This document shows positions 42,839-52,445 of a stretch of 64,000 nucleotides of DNA, piece by piece; positions within the stretch are counted from its first letter, which is position 1, and every line of letters starts with the position of its first letter. This DNA is from Lentilactobacillus curieae (GTDB lineage Bacteria > Bacillota > Bacilli > Lactobacillales > Lactobacillaceae): positions 496,001-560,000 of the forward strand of contig NZ_CP018906.1 of the NCBI RefSeq assembly GCF_000785105.2. The letters run 5' to 3'. The notes below the pieces were generated by a model that was not told the origin of the DNA, made no database searches, and saw only the letters and a list, made by a program, of their open reading frames with translations. A program made the translations under genes and the position numbers.

Positions 42839-45382
42839 TTATTTTCTTAAATCATCACTAATATCCACTGCATCCAGGGTAAACTTGCCCTTTGTTACCA
42901 CCACCCTAACTTCATGGTGACCATATGGTAGGTCATGGATAATCAGCACTTCTGACTTATCAGCACCCTTTTGGCTGGCAACACTCGGTAAAACAACCCG
43001 TCCATCAATGAACACCTTTAAATATGATCTGCGGTTTTGCTTTCCAATTAGTGAAAAGCCAGTTCCGTCAAATTCGAATTTGAAGTTATTCTCACCATCG
43101 CCCTGAGCTGAAGACAAAGAACGATTCCAGATGGTGTTTCCAAGGCCACAAACGTGATTCCAGTTTCCGCCGTAAATAATCTGATCATCTAAGTCATCTA
43201 GGCGAGTCTTAGTGACCGTGACACCGCCAGAGATACTTATAACAGTGATTTTATGAATTTTAGTATTGTAAAAACCAGTTCCAATCTTAATTCGACCACT
43301 GTAGTGAATATTTTCGTCATCAACGTACTTAAATAGCACTTTATCGTCTACTTTTGAATACAGAATCCCGTCAACAATCGTAAACTCAACGATATGATGA
43401 GCATCTAAATCCAAACCATCCACGTAACCTAAATTAACAACTTGATCATCCTTAAGTAGTTGATAAGACCCGTCAGTATAAAGCTTGAATACATAAGGGG
43501 CACTTTCCAATCTCCCCTTGACATCAGTCATTTCGTACAGACCAATCCCGATGTAGTTACCATAAGCAGTGTTTTGAATTGTCTGGTTATCAAACTGGAA
43601 GTCCAACTTGACACTGTAATCTGTCCAGTGGTCATCCCCCAAAGTAAAGTTAGGGGCGTATGAGTATTCCCAGTCTAATGCTCGTTCCTTTTCGGTAATC
43701 ATTTGCTGCAGAACGTTTCCTTCTGGGGTCTGAACGACTTCAAAAGCACCGCCCTGGTCGGTAGTAAACCTTGGAGTCCCTCCTCGGCGGCTTAGATAGT
43801 CAGCAGGATAATCTGAATAACTAAAGTCATCAGAGTACAACAAATTTGTTCGTACATCTTGGACTAAGACCTTCTCATCTTTACCAGAAGTAATTCGTTG
43901 ATACTTAACTTCATTATCGTCAGCTAATTTTAACGTCGTGGCAGTCACAATACTATGAGCTGGTACGAACACCTTAACTACATCTGCAAAATCAATCGTC
44001 TCTCGTAGCCGCTTTAGATTAGCATCATAATCTTCTTCTGCACTCTTAGGTCCCTGGCTTTCCCAAACATCTAAATCTTTTTCCGGAATATTTTTTAGTG
44101 AGATTTCGTACTCACGGCCAGCAGGACCGTCATTAACAAAAATCACCGAATAATCTTGCTTGTCTGGAGACATTAGGGTTAAGTAACTTGGCTTGAAGGT
44201 ATCTTCGGTCAGATTTTCCGTTCCGCCAACTTGGCTATCAGAAGCACTAGTTAGAATCCGCCAAGCGCCGCAATCTTCCCAGCCGGTTTTGGCAAAGTCA
44301 GTAAAGTGCTTGATAATTTGAAGTCCAACGTTGTCTACATCAAACTCTCCTGACCATGGACGGCTGGCAGAAATTAGCTCTTTGTGACTGTAGTTAACCC
44401 CTGGATAATAGGCCGAAACGGCAGGTTGGAACAGATACAAACTACGCCGCGACTTTACGTAACTTTTGATTACTCGGTTGGCAACATCCAGCCCTGACTG
44501 CTTGCCACCGATTCCATCACCGTTACTTGCTTTGACTCGATACTTGCCAAAGGTCATTGGCGCAATTCCTTCGCTATACCAAACTTCCTTATGATACTCA
44601 TCAGCAAGTTTCGTAAACGAGTTATCTGGACTGTCGTCAGTATTATAGTGGAAACCAGCAGCAGTTACTTTATCTCTGAGTTCTGCATCCGCTACCATAG
44701 CATCCCCAAAGTCAGTCTCGTAGTTCTGATCGGCAGCGATAATTTTAATCGCATGATATTCATCCACCGGAAAACCATTGGGAAAATCTATGTCACTCTT
44801 AATTCGGTCTGCAAACCACTTTGTCCACTTATACATTGGGTGCTTATTTTCATTACGATCTGGATTCACATAGTCAAACACAAACCCGTAAGTTTCATAA
44901 GCCGCAACAATTGTTTTCTTGTAATATTGGTACATTGGTTCATAAGCAGACTCAGGTACTCGGTTGTCGTGATCCGAACTCTTAACCTCTGTCCAAAACG
45001 GCCTTAAAAATCCTGGTTCACCCCAGCGTAATAAGGCTGTTTTGATATCAGGTTGGATTCGTTTTACATCAGCAATTAGCTGATAGCCTGCCCCACGTTT
45101 AACATTCGCTTCACCATCAATGGATCTAACTGGAGCTGGTTCTGTACCAGACGAGGTATTAGCATCGTCACCCAGTTCTACTTTGAGCATTCGCATTACT
45201 GGGTGCTTACCACCAAATAAGGTAGCTAGAATTTGTTGATAACTTTCTGGATGTTCATATTTGTAGTCCATCAACAATCTTGATGAATTGTTACAGTTGA
45301 TGTAGCCAAATCCCTTAAAGGTATTAGCATCCGAGGTTGTTAACAACTCGCTTGCATCAATCGTAAAACTGGTACTATTCAA
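42839..45382 (-). CDS. GH59-like beta-galactosidase (galactocerebrosidase family)
   Basis: An 847-residue cytoplasmic protein without signal peptide. The N-terminal TIM barrel resembles galactocerebrosidase: SSRLLMDY, MRMLKVELGDDANTSSGTEP, a putative acid/base E178 in NPDRNENKHP and a putative nucleophile E271 in VWYSEG. A beta-sandwich follows, then a lectin-like C-terminal domain starting LLYSDDFSYSDYPADY. In animals the family removes galactose from galactosylceramide; bacterial members are little studied. Between rhamnosidase and glucuronidase genes, a beta-galactosyl bond of arabinogalactan is a more sensible target. The family is assigned from motifs recalled by eye. Confidence 0.75.
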   Translation of the reverse strand: MNSTSFTIDASELLTTSDANTFKGFGYINCNNSSRLLMDYKYEHPESYQQILATLFGGKHPVMRMLKVELGDDANTSSGTEPAPVRSIDGEANVKRGAGYQLIADVKRIQPDIKTALLRWGEPGFLRPFWTEVKSSDHDNRVPESAYEPMYQYYKKTIVAAYETYGFVFDYVNPDRNENKHPMYKWTKWFADRIKSDIDFPNGFPVDEYHAIKIIAADQNYETDFGDAMVADAELRDKVTAAGFHYNTDDSPDNSFTKLADEYHKEVWYSEGIAPMTFGKYRVKASNGDGIGGKQSGLDVANRVIKSYVKSRRSLYLFQPAVSAYYPGVNYSHKELISASRPWSGEFDVDNVGLQIIKHFTDFAKTGWEDCGAWRILTSASDSQVGGTENLTEDTFKPSYLTLMSPDKQDYSVIFVNDGPAGREYEISLKNIPEKDLDVWESQGPKSAEEDYDANLKRLRETIDFADVVKVFVPAHSIVTATTLKLADDNEVKYQRITSGKDEKVLVQDVRTNLLYSDDFSYSDYPADYLSRRGGTPRFTTDQGGAFEVVQTPEGNVLQQMITEKERALDWEYSYAPNFTLGDDHWTDYSVKLDFQFDNQTIQNTAYGNYIGIGLYEMTDVKGRLESAPYVFKLYTDGSYQLLKDDQVVNLGYVDGLDLDAHHIVEFTIVDGILYSKVDDKVLFKYVDDENIHYSGRIKIGTGFYNTKIHKITVISISGGVTVTKTRLDDLDDQIIYGGNWNHVCGLGNTIWNRSLSSAQGDGENNFKFEFDGTGFSLIGKQNRRSYLKVFIDGRVVLPSVASQKGADKSEVLIIHDLPYGHHEVRVVVTKGKFTLDAVDISDDLRK

Positions 45383-45415
45383 TGTAATCCCTCCAATTGA
45401 ATTATGTTTAGGCTT

Positions 45416-47209
45416 TTAGTCGCCTAGTTTTTCCCAACGCTTCTTTAAGAAGAAAGCTGCTGCTTTTGGCTGGCGATCTCTTGTAAAGATACCCTTCTTG
45501 TTACCGTTCACCCGCATATTTCCTTCAACAGTTTGGAAATCAGCGAAGTTCCAAACTTGTTCACCACGAATGAAGTCATATGAATCAAACACTCGGCCAA
45601 ACATTTCTAGAACTTCAACTTGATACTCTTCACTCCACATGATTGAAGGCAATTTATGAAGTCCTGGTTCAGTATCAGCACCGTATTCCGTGTATACTAG
45701 TGGCTTATCAATATCTGAATTCTTCCACTGATCCATCTCACGTCTTAATCCAGCTTCACCATCTGAGATTTCAAATCCCCACTTGTGATACCAACCTGGA
45801 TAACGGTTAAGAAGGTATAGGTCTGGGAATTGCTTACATTTTGATGCTTCGTAAGTATCATCTTCACTAAGAGTGAATGTCCGACCACGGTGTTGTGGGT
45901 CTAAGTCTTTAGTTTCTTCAAAGACTTTGGCAAAGTATGGCACGGCTGAATCAGTTACAGTATCAGGTTCGTTAAACAAGCTCCAAGCAAATACTGATGG
46001 ATGGTTCTTGTCACGTAAAATCATATCGTGAATTTGTTCCAAATGCTTCTTTTGCAATTCTTCAGTCCAATCACCATCAAAGAATGATGCGTTCAATCCA
46101 CCTAAGAAACTAGCGGCTGCCATCTTAAATCCAACCGCAGGAACTTCATCAATCACTAAGAATCCTTCACGGTCAGCAAAGCGGTATGCTTCTTCATCAT
46201 ATGGGTAATGTGAAGTTCTAAATGAGTTAGCATCAGTCCACTTCATCAACTCAACGTCTTTTCTTTCAACGTTAAGATCAAATGCACGGCCAGAGAAAAT
46301 ACTATCCTCGTGGCGGCCAAATCCTTTAAGGTATACAGATTTACCATTAACTAAAATCTCGTGGCCTTTGATTTCGATTGTTCGAATTCCAATTTCATCA
46401 GAATATTCATCCACAATTTGATCACCATCGACTAGCTGAATTTTGATTGTGTACAAATATGCGTCTCTAACATTCCATAACTTAGGATTAGTAACTTCTA
46501 AGCTACCAGATTTACCAGTGGCAGTTGCTACTTCATTGCCCTCTTCATCAGCTAGACTAACCTTAACGTCTGCATCACCAGTAATTTCTACTGAATAATT
46601 GACTTTAGCTGAATTATTACCTAGTTCAAATGTAGTTGAGTAGTCACTAACAGCTACCTTTGGAGTTGCAATTAAGTGAACACTTCTGTTCAAACCTGAG
46701 TAATTATAAAAGTCAAAAAATGGTTTTACCATCTTCTTACCATTTTCAAGGGTGATCGTATCCCCTGCAGGAAGAGCATCGCGATGTAATTCATTGTTGA
46801 TTTTAATCGAAACAACGTTATCTGCACCAAACTTTGCTGCAGACGTAATATCAGCGGTGAATGGTAGAAAGCCACCTTCATGACTACGAATTTCTTGGCC
46901 GTTAACATAAACAGTTGCCCGGTGGGTTGCAGCACCAAACCGAATCCCAACTTGTTTGTCAGCTAGGTCACTTGGAATGAAAAATTTGGTTGAATACCAA
47001 AAGTCTCCAGCATATTCACGAGATTCCTTATCAGTAAAAAAGTCATTAAAACTGGCAGGAACCGGCATCTTGGTGCCATCGTGAAATCCCTTAGTCCAAT
47101 CTTCTTGATTACCGACCTGTTTTGGATCAAACTTGAAGTTCCAAAGACCATCAAGCTTGCGGTCGTAGCGATATTCATTTAATTCTGGGTAAAGTAAACT
47201 TGTTTCCAT
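45416..47209 (-). CDS. uidA: GH2 beta-glucuronidase
   Basis: A 597-residue GH2 enzyme with the sugar-binding domain (1-180), immunoglobulin-like domain (180-275) and TIM barrel. The acid/base glutamate is in WSLFNEPDT (about 407) and the nucleophile in VYTEYGADT (about 500). The carboxylate-recognising NxK motif in NGNKKGIFT marks true glucuronidases. The loop after GFKM is short, as in mini-loop-1 types that accept larger substrates. There is no signal peptide, so it acts on imported oligosaccharides. The ATG at 47209 follows GGAGG by 10 bases; a TTG at 47227 overlaps that RBS. It releases glucuronate for UxaC. Confidence 0.93.
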   Translation of the reverse strand: METSLLYPELNEYRYDRKLDGLWNFKFDPKQVGNQEDWTKGFHDGTKMPVPASFNDFFTDKESREYAGDFWYSTKFFIPSDLADKQVGIRFGAATHRATVYVNGQEIRSHEGGFLPFTADITSAAKFGADNVVSIKINNELHRDALPAGDTITLENGKKMVKPFFDFYNYSGLNRSVHLIATPKVAVSDYSTTFELGNNSAKVNYSVEITGDADVKVSLADEEGNEVATATGKSGSLEVTNPKLWNVRDAYLYTIKIQLVDGDQIVDEYSDEIGIRTIEIKGHEILVNGKSVYLKGFGRHEDSIFSGRAFDLNVERKDVELMKWTDANSFRTSHYPYDEEAYRFADREGFLVIDEVPAVGFKMAAASFLGGLNASFFDGDWTEELQKKHLEQIHDMILRDKNHPSVFAWSLFNEPDTVTDSAVPYFAKVFEETKDLDPQHRGRTFTLSEDDTYEASKCKQFPDLYLLNRYPGWYHKWGFEISDGEAGLRREMDQWKNSDIDKPLVYTEYGADTEPGLHKLPSIMWSEEYQVEVLEMFGRVFDSYDFIRGEQVWNFADFQTVEGNMRVNGNKKGIFTRDRQPKAAAFFLKKRWEKLGD

Positions 47210-47236
47210 AATTGTTGTATCCTCCAAATCAAATTA

Positions 47237-47250
47237 GGTAAGCGCTTTCT
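47237..47250 (-). promoter_or_regulatory. cre/LacI-type operator before uidA
   Basis: AGAAAGCGCTTACC on the minus strand, 12 of 14 cre positions, about 30 bases before the uidA start codon. Confidence 0.5.
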
Positions 47251-47341
47251 CTTTAACTTTTATTGTACTAGCAAAAAAGTCCCGGTCAATGTTTTTTAGT
47301 AAAAAAGAAGAACTTTTATCAAACTTACACATTATTTTACT

Positions 47342-47385
47342 AAAAAAGAAGGCTACTCCTCGTTTAACGAGAAATAACCTTCTAC
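47342..47385 (-). terminator. Terminator of the LacI regulator gene
   Basis: AGAAGG and CTCGTT pair with AACGAG and CCTTCT, followed by six T on the minus strand. Confidence 0.7.
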
Positions 47386-47390
47386 ATTAA

Positions 47391-48404
47391 TTATAAACTA
47401 CTACCTCGATACACAATTTCAGTAGCTAATGTATTTGTTTCTGGAATCTTTTTAGGGTTCTTAATTCGCTGTTGCAATAACTCAATTGCCCGCTCACCAA
47501 GTGCTTCGGTATGTGAATGTACCGTTGTCAACGGAGGAGTGGTGTACTTGGCAATTGCAACATCGTTGAAACTAATGATGCTAACGCGATCAGGAATTGG
47601 GATAGCATGATCATTCAATGCCCTAATCGCGCCAACTGCCATCGTATCACTAGCAACAATGAACCCATGTGGCAACTTATCACCTAAAGTATCAATCGCT
47701 TTGTTCATCAATTGATATCCGGAATCCGGGCCAAATTCACCGTTGAATACAAAATCAGCATTAAAAACTCCCTTAGCAGTTAGATAATCTTTATGCGTCT
47801 GCTGTCTAGGTTCGGGAACTAGATTCTTTTCAGTTACAGTAGTTTCTTGACCACTCAGCATTCCAATATCTCGAATTCCCTCTTCAAAGAAATGATCAAT
47901 AATTTGCTTAACTGGGGTAATGTAATCACTTCTTACACTATCAAATCCATACTGCAAAGTATCTTGACCAACAAACACAACTGGCTTTCCAGTATTTGCC
48001 AACTTATCAACCTCGGTTTTATCAAATTTCCCGATTGCCACAATTCCGTCAAAATCTGAAATCGTATCATTATCTAAGTTTTTTATTGAAAAGGTATCAG
48101 TTGTAGCACCAGTATTACTTGCTTTGTTTTCAATTCCGTACTGAATCTGTAGGTAATATAAATCAGTTAGTTCCTCTTGATTTGAGTGCCATTGAGCAAT
48201 TGCGATTTTTTGAGAAACAGGCTTATTCTTTTTTCTTGGCTTACGCTTATACTGGATTCGCTCGGCAACCTCGAACACTCGTTGTTTAGTGTCATTGGTA
48301 ACCGCTAAAGTATCATCGTAGTTTAGGATACGCGAGACGGTTGAGATTGAAACCCCCGCTTGTTCTGCTACATCTTTAATTGTTGGTCCCTTTTCTGAGC
48401 TCAT
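47391..48404 (-). CDS. LacI/GalR-family regulator of the glycosidase cluster
   Basis: A 337-residue LacI-type repressor. The HTH is at about 8-27 (TIKDVAEQAGVSISTVSRIL) and the ligand-binding domain has GFIVASDTMAVGAIRALND and SIISFNDVAIAKYTTPPLT. The start at 48404 follows ACGGGG by 7 bases. It lies between the DUF2264 gene and uidA on the same strand and is the natural candidate to sense a disaccharide product of the locus. Palindromes with an NNCGNN centre upstream of DUF2264, uidA, the rhamnosidase and the MFS gene may be its operators or cre sites. Confidence 0.87.
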   Translation of the reverse strand: MSSEKGPTIKDVAEQAGVSISTVSRILNYDDTLAVTNDTKQRVFEVAERIQYKRKPRKKNKPVSQKIAIAQWHSNQEELTDLYYLQIQYGIENKASNTGATTDTFSIKNLDNDTISDFDGIVAIGKFDKTEVDKLANTGKPVVFVGQDTLQYGFDSVRSDYITPVKQIIDHFFEEGIRDIGMLSGQETTVTEKNLVPEPRQQTHKDYLTAKGVFNADFVFNGEFGPDSGYQLMNKAIDTLGDKLPHGFIVASDTMAVGAIRALNDHAIPIPDRVSIISFNDVAIAKYTTPPLTTVHSHTEALGERAIELLQQRIKNPKKIPETNTLATEIVYRGSSL

Positions 48405-48494
48405 CCGCGCACCCCGTTTCAAATTTAAATCATTACGATTACTAAACTAGTTTAACAAATTATGCCAATTTTTCCTAAAAATACTGATAATTAA

Positions 48495-50384
48495 CTAGAA
48501 CTCAGCTAATTCAGTTATAAATTCTTGATCAGAAACTTTAAATGTAACCTTACCATCAGCTAATTCAACAGTTGGAATAATTAACGTTCCATTTTCATCA
48601 AGGGACTCTAGTTCACGGTCACCAAGGTATAGTGAAACAAATACATAATCTCCAGGATCTACAACTCCACTTTGTAGAGGAATTCTAGTCTTTGGGAAGT
48701 AGATGTTGGTATTTGGCTCTGGAGTTGATAGTTCTGCAGTTAATTTTTCAGAGTAACCAACAATCCCGGTAATTCCTACTTCAGTTTTATAAAAGACTGA
48801 GTTAGGGACATCAGTTTTGATTTCTTGTTGTTCTGGCAACCCTGCTTCAGGTCCTGAAAAGCTCCCTTCAGCAAGATGTAAGGTTCTTCCAGTATGGATC
48901 TTGTGAACACGTACGTGCCAAGGCATATGAGGGATCACAAAGTTTTTAATTTCAACGTCATCATATGGTTTCCAATCAGAATAAACGTAGTCTTCATGCT
49001 CTGCGTAATCTTCATACTTAAAGGCGGTTTGCCAGAAGTTTTCTGATTCAGAAACGGCCAGTGTGTTATCAAAAGCTCCTTGCTTCAATAAAACACTACC
49101 CTTTGGCGTTGAAAAACCGAAAGTTGTAGAGTAAACATACTTTTCGTACTTGGCTTCACCATGAGCATGTTCATGTGAGTGTTGACCAGCGGTAAATGCT
49201 TGAACTTCTAATCCATTCTTGCTGTGTTCAACGAGCATTCTTGGTTCTGGTTGTAACTTACTCTTTTCAAACTTAAAGTCATCGCTCTCTTTTGCTTGCC
49301 AGAATTCGTCGTCATCAGGAAGAGCAAAGAAGATAAATGTCTTGAGTGCCCAGTATGCTGATGCTGGTCCGTTATACCCTTCAGCAAAGTTCATATTTGG
49401 ATATGAGTAGCCAATTGGAATCAAGCCATCGGTAGTAAAAATATTTTGTTTGAACCACCAACGGAGGTTATTAAGAAGTAAATGCTTAATGTCACCCATT
49501 GTGTAACCTTCAGGCATATCAACGTGAGCATATGAGTACGCTGCCCAGAAAGCCGCTTGAGCAAACCGATAATCCAAACTACGTCCATATGGCAAGGCTG
49601 CACCATCAGCCGCAAACCAGTTAGCGTAACTAGGAACAAATGCCTTGGCACGTTCCTTCAACAGTTCAGCTTGTTTGCTAGTTGACTTAGTTAATCCAAC
49701 AGTCAAAATCGTAAAGAACTGATATGCAAATGGAATGTAATTATCAATTTGATTTTCATAACCGTCATATGACCAACCATGATCTAAGTAGTGAGTGTTA
49801 GTTATTGCATAGTCATCGTCAACTTGCTTGGAACGATCATAATATCCTGAATCCGTAATAAACTGATTGACCATTGCTCTAAAGAATAGCCAGTTAGTCT
49901 TTGGGACAACTTTGTAATTAACTTGATCCATCCAGTCAACAATGCGCTTTTGTTGCACTTCTGAAAGGTGGTCCCAAAAGTAATCCTTAGTTTCATATAG
50001 GTATGCAGTCAAAGCACCCATTTCGACAAATAATTGGTCATAATCTCCAAGATCACCACCAAAATAATCAGGTGATTCTGGGTTTGTTCCTTCTAGAATT
50101 CCCTTAGACACCATCTCAAACCATTCTGGTTTTTCATATACCCTACGCTCATCACTAAAGAAAGGCCCCAAGCCCCAGAGCAAACGCATAAATCCTTCAA
50201 TTTCTGTCTTATCCTGTAAATAAACGGCACCGCTGTCGCTCATTCTAAATCTACCCGCTCGCTTTTGTTGGGCTAAGACATTCATTGCTGGTTCAAGGAT
50301 ATCTTCTAAAGCAGCTTTAACATCAGCTTTAGTTCTTAACGGATTATCTTTGATCTGTTCATTAAACAATTTTCGATAACTCAT
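48495..50384 (-). CDS. DUF2264-family glycosidase, GH154-type beta-glucuronidase candidate
   Basis: A 629-residue protein without signal peptide. It matches DUF2264 as I recall it: an (alpha/alpha)6-like N-terminal domain with WGLGPFF, NWLFFRAMVNQF, HYLDHGWSYDGYENQIDNYIPF and ALPYGRSLDYRFAQAAFWAA, then a beta-rich C-terminal domain. From memory, characterised relatives (CAZy GH154, Bacteroides) are exo-beta-glucuronidases acting on arabinogalactan. That would make it a second glucuronidase next to uidA. It has its own promoter with a perfect cre/LacI site. The catalytic residues cannot be assigned by eye. Confidence 0.7.
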   Translation of the reverse strand: MSYRKLFNEQIKDNPLRTKADVKAALEDILEPAMNVLAQQKRAGRFRMSDSGAVYLQDKTEIEGFMRLLWGLGPFFSDERRVYEKPEWFEMVSKGILEGTNPESPDYFGGDLGDYDQLFVEMGALTAYLYETKDYFWDHLSEVQQKRIVDWMDQVNYKVVPKTNWLFFRAMVNQFITDSGYYDRSKQVDDDYAITNTHYLDHGWSYDGYENQIDNYIPFAYQFFTILTVGLTKSTSKQAELLKERAKAFVPSYANWFAADGAALPYGRSLDYRFAQAAFWAAYSYAHVDMPEGYTMGDIKHLLLNNLRWWFKQNIFTTDGLIPIGYSYPNMNFAEGYNGPASAYWALKTFIFFALPDDDEFWQAKESDDFKFEKSKLQPEPRMLVEHSKNGLEVQAFTAGQHSHEHAHGEAKYEKYVYSTTFGFSTPKGSVLLKQGAFDNTLAVSESENFWQTAFKYEDYAEHEDYVYSDWKPYDDVEIKNFVIPHMPWHVRVHKIHTGRTLHLAEGSFSGPEAGLPEQQEIKTDVPNSVFYKTEVGITGIVGYSEKLTAELSTPEPNTNIYFPKTRIPLQSGVVDPGDYVFVSLYLGDRELESLDENGTLIIPTVELADGKVTFKVSDQEFITELAEF

Positions 50385-50408
50385 ATGACACCTGTCCTTC
50401 CGTTTTTT

Positions 50409-50655
50409 TGAAACCGATTACAAAAATAAGTATAAAATAGTTTTAGTAAAAATCAACAAAAATTCTAAACAATCTGCTCTTTAACATTTTTTTACTGTCC
50501 TTCACACATTCGTTGAAAAAAATGCGTTTCCTTTATATAACAAAGAAAACGGTTACGTCATGTGAATAAAATTTACTAAAATATAAAAAATATTACTAAA
50601 TTTCTTGTGTACTTTTGCCAGTTAATGATTATAATGGTGGATGTAAGCGCTTATA
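50409..50655. promoter_or_regulatory. Divergent control region of the DUF2264 and MFS genes with three cre/LacI-type sites
   Basis: TGAAACCGATTACA (50409-50422, 14 of 14 cre positions), AGAAAACGGTTACG (50544-50557, 12 of 14) and TGTAAGCGCTTATA (50642-50655, 13 of 14). The three sites over about 230 bp could allow DNA looping by a LacI-type protein or strong CcpA repression. No gene was seen in this 306-bp gap. Confidence 0.65.
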
Positions 50656-50690
50656 TATTCTCTTTTACTTTAAACAAAGGAGTAACAAAA

Positions 50691-51980
50691 ATGGCAGACA
50701 ATAAAGAAAAAAAGGTCGTCAAAACTGCGGTTGGTGAAATCACTAACGCAGTCATTAAAGATGAACAACAACCAAAATTACCATGGTTAGTATCATCTGC
50801 AATGTTTTTGGCACCATTATGTTGGTACGGACCTATTGGTTCTACTAGAAGTGTTTTAATTCCACAACTATTTGCACAAATTGATCCAGCAAACAAAGTT
50901 TGGGCCGTTGGTATCTTAGCAACGATTGCATCAATTACTGGTGCGGTCGCTAACTTGCTATTCGGTGCATTCTCAGATGTTACTAGAACTAAATTCGGTA
51001 AACGTAAGCCATACATAGTTGCTGGTACTGTGTTGGTGGCAATATCACTAATTATCATTGCTAACCTAACGTCGATTTGGGGAATTATAATTGTTTGGAT
51101 TGTCGCGGCGGCAGCTGAAAATGCGATTGCAGCTGCGATATACCCACAAATTTCTGATCGAGTTGCCCCTAAATGGCGTGGTACTGTTTCAACATTCTAT
51201 GGTGTTGGATTTACCATTGCCCAACAAGGTTTCGCTTTACTTGCCGCTCAATTCCTTGGCAATGTAAAAGTTGGTATCTATGTTATGGCTTCAATGACCG
51301 TTGTACTTGCAATCATTCATGTACTATTGATTAACGAACACAGTAACTTGTCAGAACCACGGGTTGCTTTTAATAAAGAATCATTGAAGAAGTACTTCTT
51401 CTTCCCAACCCATGATGCCCGTGATTTCTATCTTGCCTTAACTGGTAAGTTCTTCATGGTTGTTGGTTCAACAATCGTCACTACTTTCCAACTATTTATC
51501 TTTACAGATTACATCGGCCAAAGTACAAAATCAGCCGGTCAATCAATCTCTATTTTCTCAATGATCATGTTATTCATCGGTGTATTCTTTGCCTTAGTTG
51601 GTGGACCATTAGCTGATAAAATGAAGCGAGTTAAGGCACCAGTTGTTATTGCAACCTTCGCTCTTGGTGCAGCTGCCCTCTTCCCACTATTTATCCGTCA
51701 CCCATGGGCAATGTTTGTATACGCAATTATCGCTGCATTTGGTAATGGACTTTACAACTCAGTTGACGGTGCCCTTAACATGGACGTTTTGCCATCATCT
51801 GATACTGCCGGAAAAGATTTAGGTTTAATTAACTTGGCCAACACTTTAGGTCAAATGCTTGGTGCCATGGTTGCCTCAGCAATCGTTGAAGCCTTCGGTT
51901 ACCAATCAATCTTTATCTTCGCCGTTGCAATGGAAATCATTGGTGGTGCTGCTATCATGGCCATCAAACGTGTCCGGTAA
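50691..51980 (+). CDS. GPH-type MFS oligosaccharide transporter
   Basis: A 429-residue 12-helix transporter. The loop-2 motif GAFSDVTRTKFGKRKPYI is the GPH (glycoside-pentoside-hexuronide) signature and a second copy-like motif GGPLADKMKRVKAP follows TM8. GPH porters import glycosides with H+ or Na+. The ATG at 50691 follows AAAGGAG; the frame upstream is non-coding. First gene of an operon with a small unknown protein and GH43, divergent from DUF2264. It probably imports the oligosaccharide or disaccharide hydrolysed by the intracellular glycosidases. Confidence 0.85.
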   Translation: MADNKEKKVVKTAVGEITNAVIKDEQQPKLPWLVSSAMFLAPLCWYGPIGSTRSVLIPQLFAQIDPANKVWAVGILATIASITGAVANLLFGAFSDVTRTKFGKRKPYIVAGTVLVAISLIIIANLTSIWGIIIVWIVAAAAENAIAAAIYPQISDRVAPKWRGTVSTFYGVGFTIAQQGFALLAAQFLGNVKVGIYVMASMTVVLAIIHVLLINEHSNLSEPRVAFNKESLKKYFFFPTHDARDFYLALTGKFFMVVGSTIVTTFQLFIFTDYIGQSTKSAGQSISIFSMIMLFIGVFFALVGGPLADKMKRVKAPVVIATFALGAAALFPLFIRHPWAMFVYAIIAAFGNGLYNSVDGALNMDVLPSSDTAGKDLGLINLANTLGQMLGAMVASAIVEAFGYQSIFIFAVAMEIIGGAAIMAIKRVR

Positions 51981-52012
51981 TTCTATAATTTACAGTAGAA
52001 AGAAGGATTTAC

Positions 52013-52375
52013 ATGTCTGTAAACAATGAAGATTGGAAAGCTGCCTTACAGTCTAAGGAAGGCTTTGAAGAATTTATTACTAAATACTTTCATGAACACA
52101 AAGAGTTAACCGGTAACTATGATACTCCCAGTTACTACGAGTATTACACCGTAACTTTAGATAGCAAAAAGGGACTAGTTGTTACCCTTAAAACTGGTTT
52201 AAAACAATCAAATCCCCCACTACCATTCAAAGATATCGAGCACTTATCAATTGAAGAATTCCGCCAACTGATTTTAAACAAAAAGTTTGAGGATCAAAGC
52301 GAAACTCTGGGAGATGTCTTTTCAAAGATGTTGTCCGAAGAACCTAGTGCCCACATCAAAAAGAAGGACGAATAA
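52013..52375 (+). CDS. Small unknown protein between the transporter and GH43 genes
   Basis: A 120-residue soluble acidic protein, no signal peptide, not related to the other 120-residue protein at 42444. It is mostly helical by composition with a central beta-like stretch (YYEYYTVTLDSKKGLVVTLK) and a PPLPFKDIEHLSIEEFRQLI segment. ATG follows AAGAAGG. It begins 32 bases after the transporter gene and is followed by a hairpin, so it belongs to the transporter transcript. No function is recognised. Confidence 0.65.
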   Translation: MSVNNEDWKAALQSKEGFEEFITKYFHEHKELTGNYDTPSYYEYYTVTLDSKKGLVVTLKTGLKQSNPPLPFKDIEHLSIEEFRQLILNKKFEDQSETLGDVFSKMLSEEPSAHIKKKDE

Positions 52376-52382
52376 TTTAATC

Positions 52383-52418
52383 AACAGCAGCAACCTCATA
52401 AAGTTGTTGCTGTTTTTA
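52383..52418 (+). terminator. Hairpin between the small gene and GH43 gene
   Basis: GCAGCAAC pairs with GTTGTTGC followed by five T. It may attenuate transcription into the GH43 gene. Confidence 0.7.
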
Positions 52419-52445
52419 CATACTAATAAAGCGAGGAATTTCCAA

